From assembly GCA_024195265.1 (NCBI GenBank), contig JAJLRJ010000013.1:12713822-12777821 (forward strand): a DNA stretch of 64,000 bases, read 5' to 3'. Under the pieces are notes generated by a model. That model was not told the origin of the DNA. It saw only the letters and a list, made by a program, of their open reading frames with translations, and did no database searches. Each line of letters begins with the position of its first letter. Position 1 is the first letter of the stretch. Below are positions 63,480 through 64,000 of this stretch, one piece after another. The stretch is from Dendrophyllia cribrosa (taxonomy: Eukaryota; Cnidaria; Anthozoa; Scleractinia; Dendrophylliidae). A program made the position numbers and the translations under genes.

Positions 63480-64000
63480 CTGCCAAAAGAAATTTAAAGC
63501 CTACAGTTCCAAAACTGTTCCAGGCTGTGAGTCAAGTTCTAAGTACCACCATGGTGCTTTTTTTAAATGACCATGTGTTATATCTCAGTTTTCAGTGTGA
63601 CGCTTCAAATGGCAAGTAGCGCATACATTACACCTTTCTCATTTCATTACCCAGCCTAAAATTTACCATCCTTCTTTACTTTTTTTAATTCATTCACAAA
63701 TTAAAAATAATAAAATTTAATGAAGGTTTATAAATACTGATACAGAAGAGCTATTTAATACTGTTTTACTGATACAGAATACTAATAAGAATGCTAATAA
63801 GCTTCATCGCTATTGTTCTTTTAGAAGTCAAGTCACATAAAATATTCACAGTAGAACTGTATGAATATTTAAGATCTACAGTATACAGTTCTGCAACTCA
63901 TATTTTATCTATTTCCAGGTACTTATCATCAGTATATTTGTATGGTATGAATGTTATCTATGACTTCTGGAAAAGTTTAGTCAAACTGAAAAAAGACGTA

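Overview
The window looks like a cnidarian nuclear genome, most likely an anthozoan such as a stony coral (inference). It has AT-rich introns, a very high density of small palindromic DNA transposons, and one large multi-exon gene whose protein is close to the animal DOCK6/7/8 group. Nothing looks bacterial, viral or plasmid-like.

One gene explains all the coding sequence I can support. It runs on the minus strand across the whole window, from about 63.5 kb down past position 1, and encodes a DOCK6/7/8-type (DOCK7-like, zizimin-related, DOCK-C) guanine nucleotide exchange factor for Rho-family GTPases. I rebuilt 42 exons (E1 at 63400-63479 to E42 at 1-104). They join in frame with no internal stop into 1,887 codons plus one base, and every junction has GT and AG. 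The first roughly 170 residues and the last roughly 40 of a typical DOCK7 lie outside the window. DHR-1 is encoded from E11 (47.5 kb) to about E15, the armadillo-like middle from E16 to E32, and the catalytic DHR-2 from about E33 (10 kb) leftwards. No promoter, polyadenylation signal, functional tRNA gene, rRNA or second protein gene was found.

The introns are the unusual part. The intron between E28 and E29 (12612-24062) is almost entirely one 10.67-kb array of a 12-bp unit, ATACAATATGA followed by G or C, about 890 copies, with larger block duplications (offsets of 1,916 and 624 bp). All three minus frames through it are open, so the enormous apparent ORFs there are artefacts. Other introns carry minisatellites of 19 bp (3.8 kb), 61 bp (4.8 kb), 37 bp (10.3 kb), 16 bp (25.5 kb), 11 bp (33.4 kb) and 31 bp (50.8 kb). 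Several, like the big array, alternate between just two unit variants. Three exon-intron junctions (E40, E18, E35) have decayed tandem copies in the adjoining intron at spacings mostly near 170 bp.

Mobile DNA: a LINE 3' end (996-1268), a tRNA-derived SINE (4.4 kb), PIF/Harbinger-like MITEs with TTA or TAA duplications (27.1, 31.4, 46.5 kb), TTAA-flanked elements (8.9, 26.6, 34.0 kb), a Mutator-like MITE with a perfect 9-bp duplication (53.2 kb), and many foldback elements, some nested. Gene-free stretches above 300 bp in which I recognise nothing: 6613-7286, 24198-24826, 32345-32983, 36948-37376, 47010-47392, 48443-49160, 52392-52928, 61802-62161 and 63480-64000.
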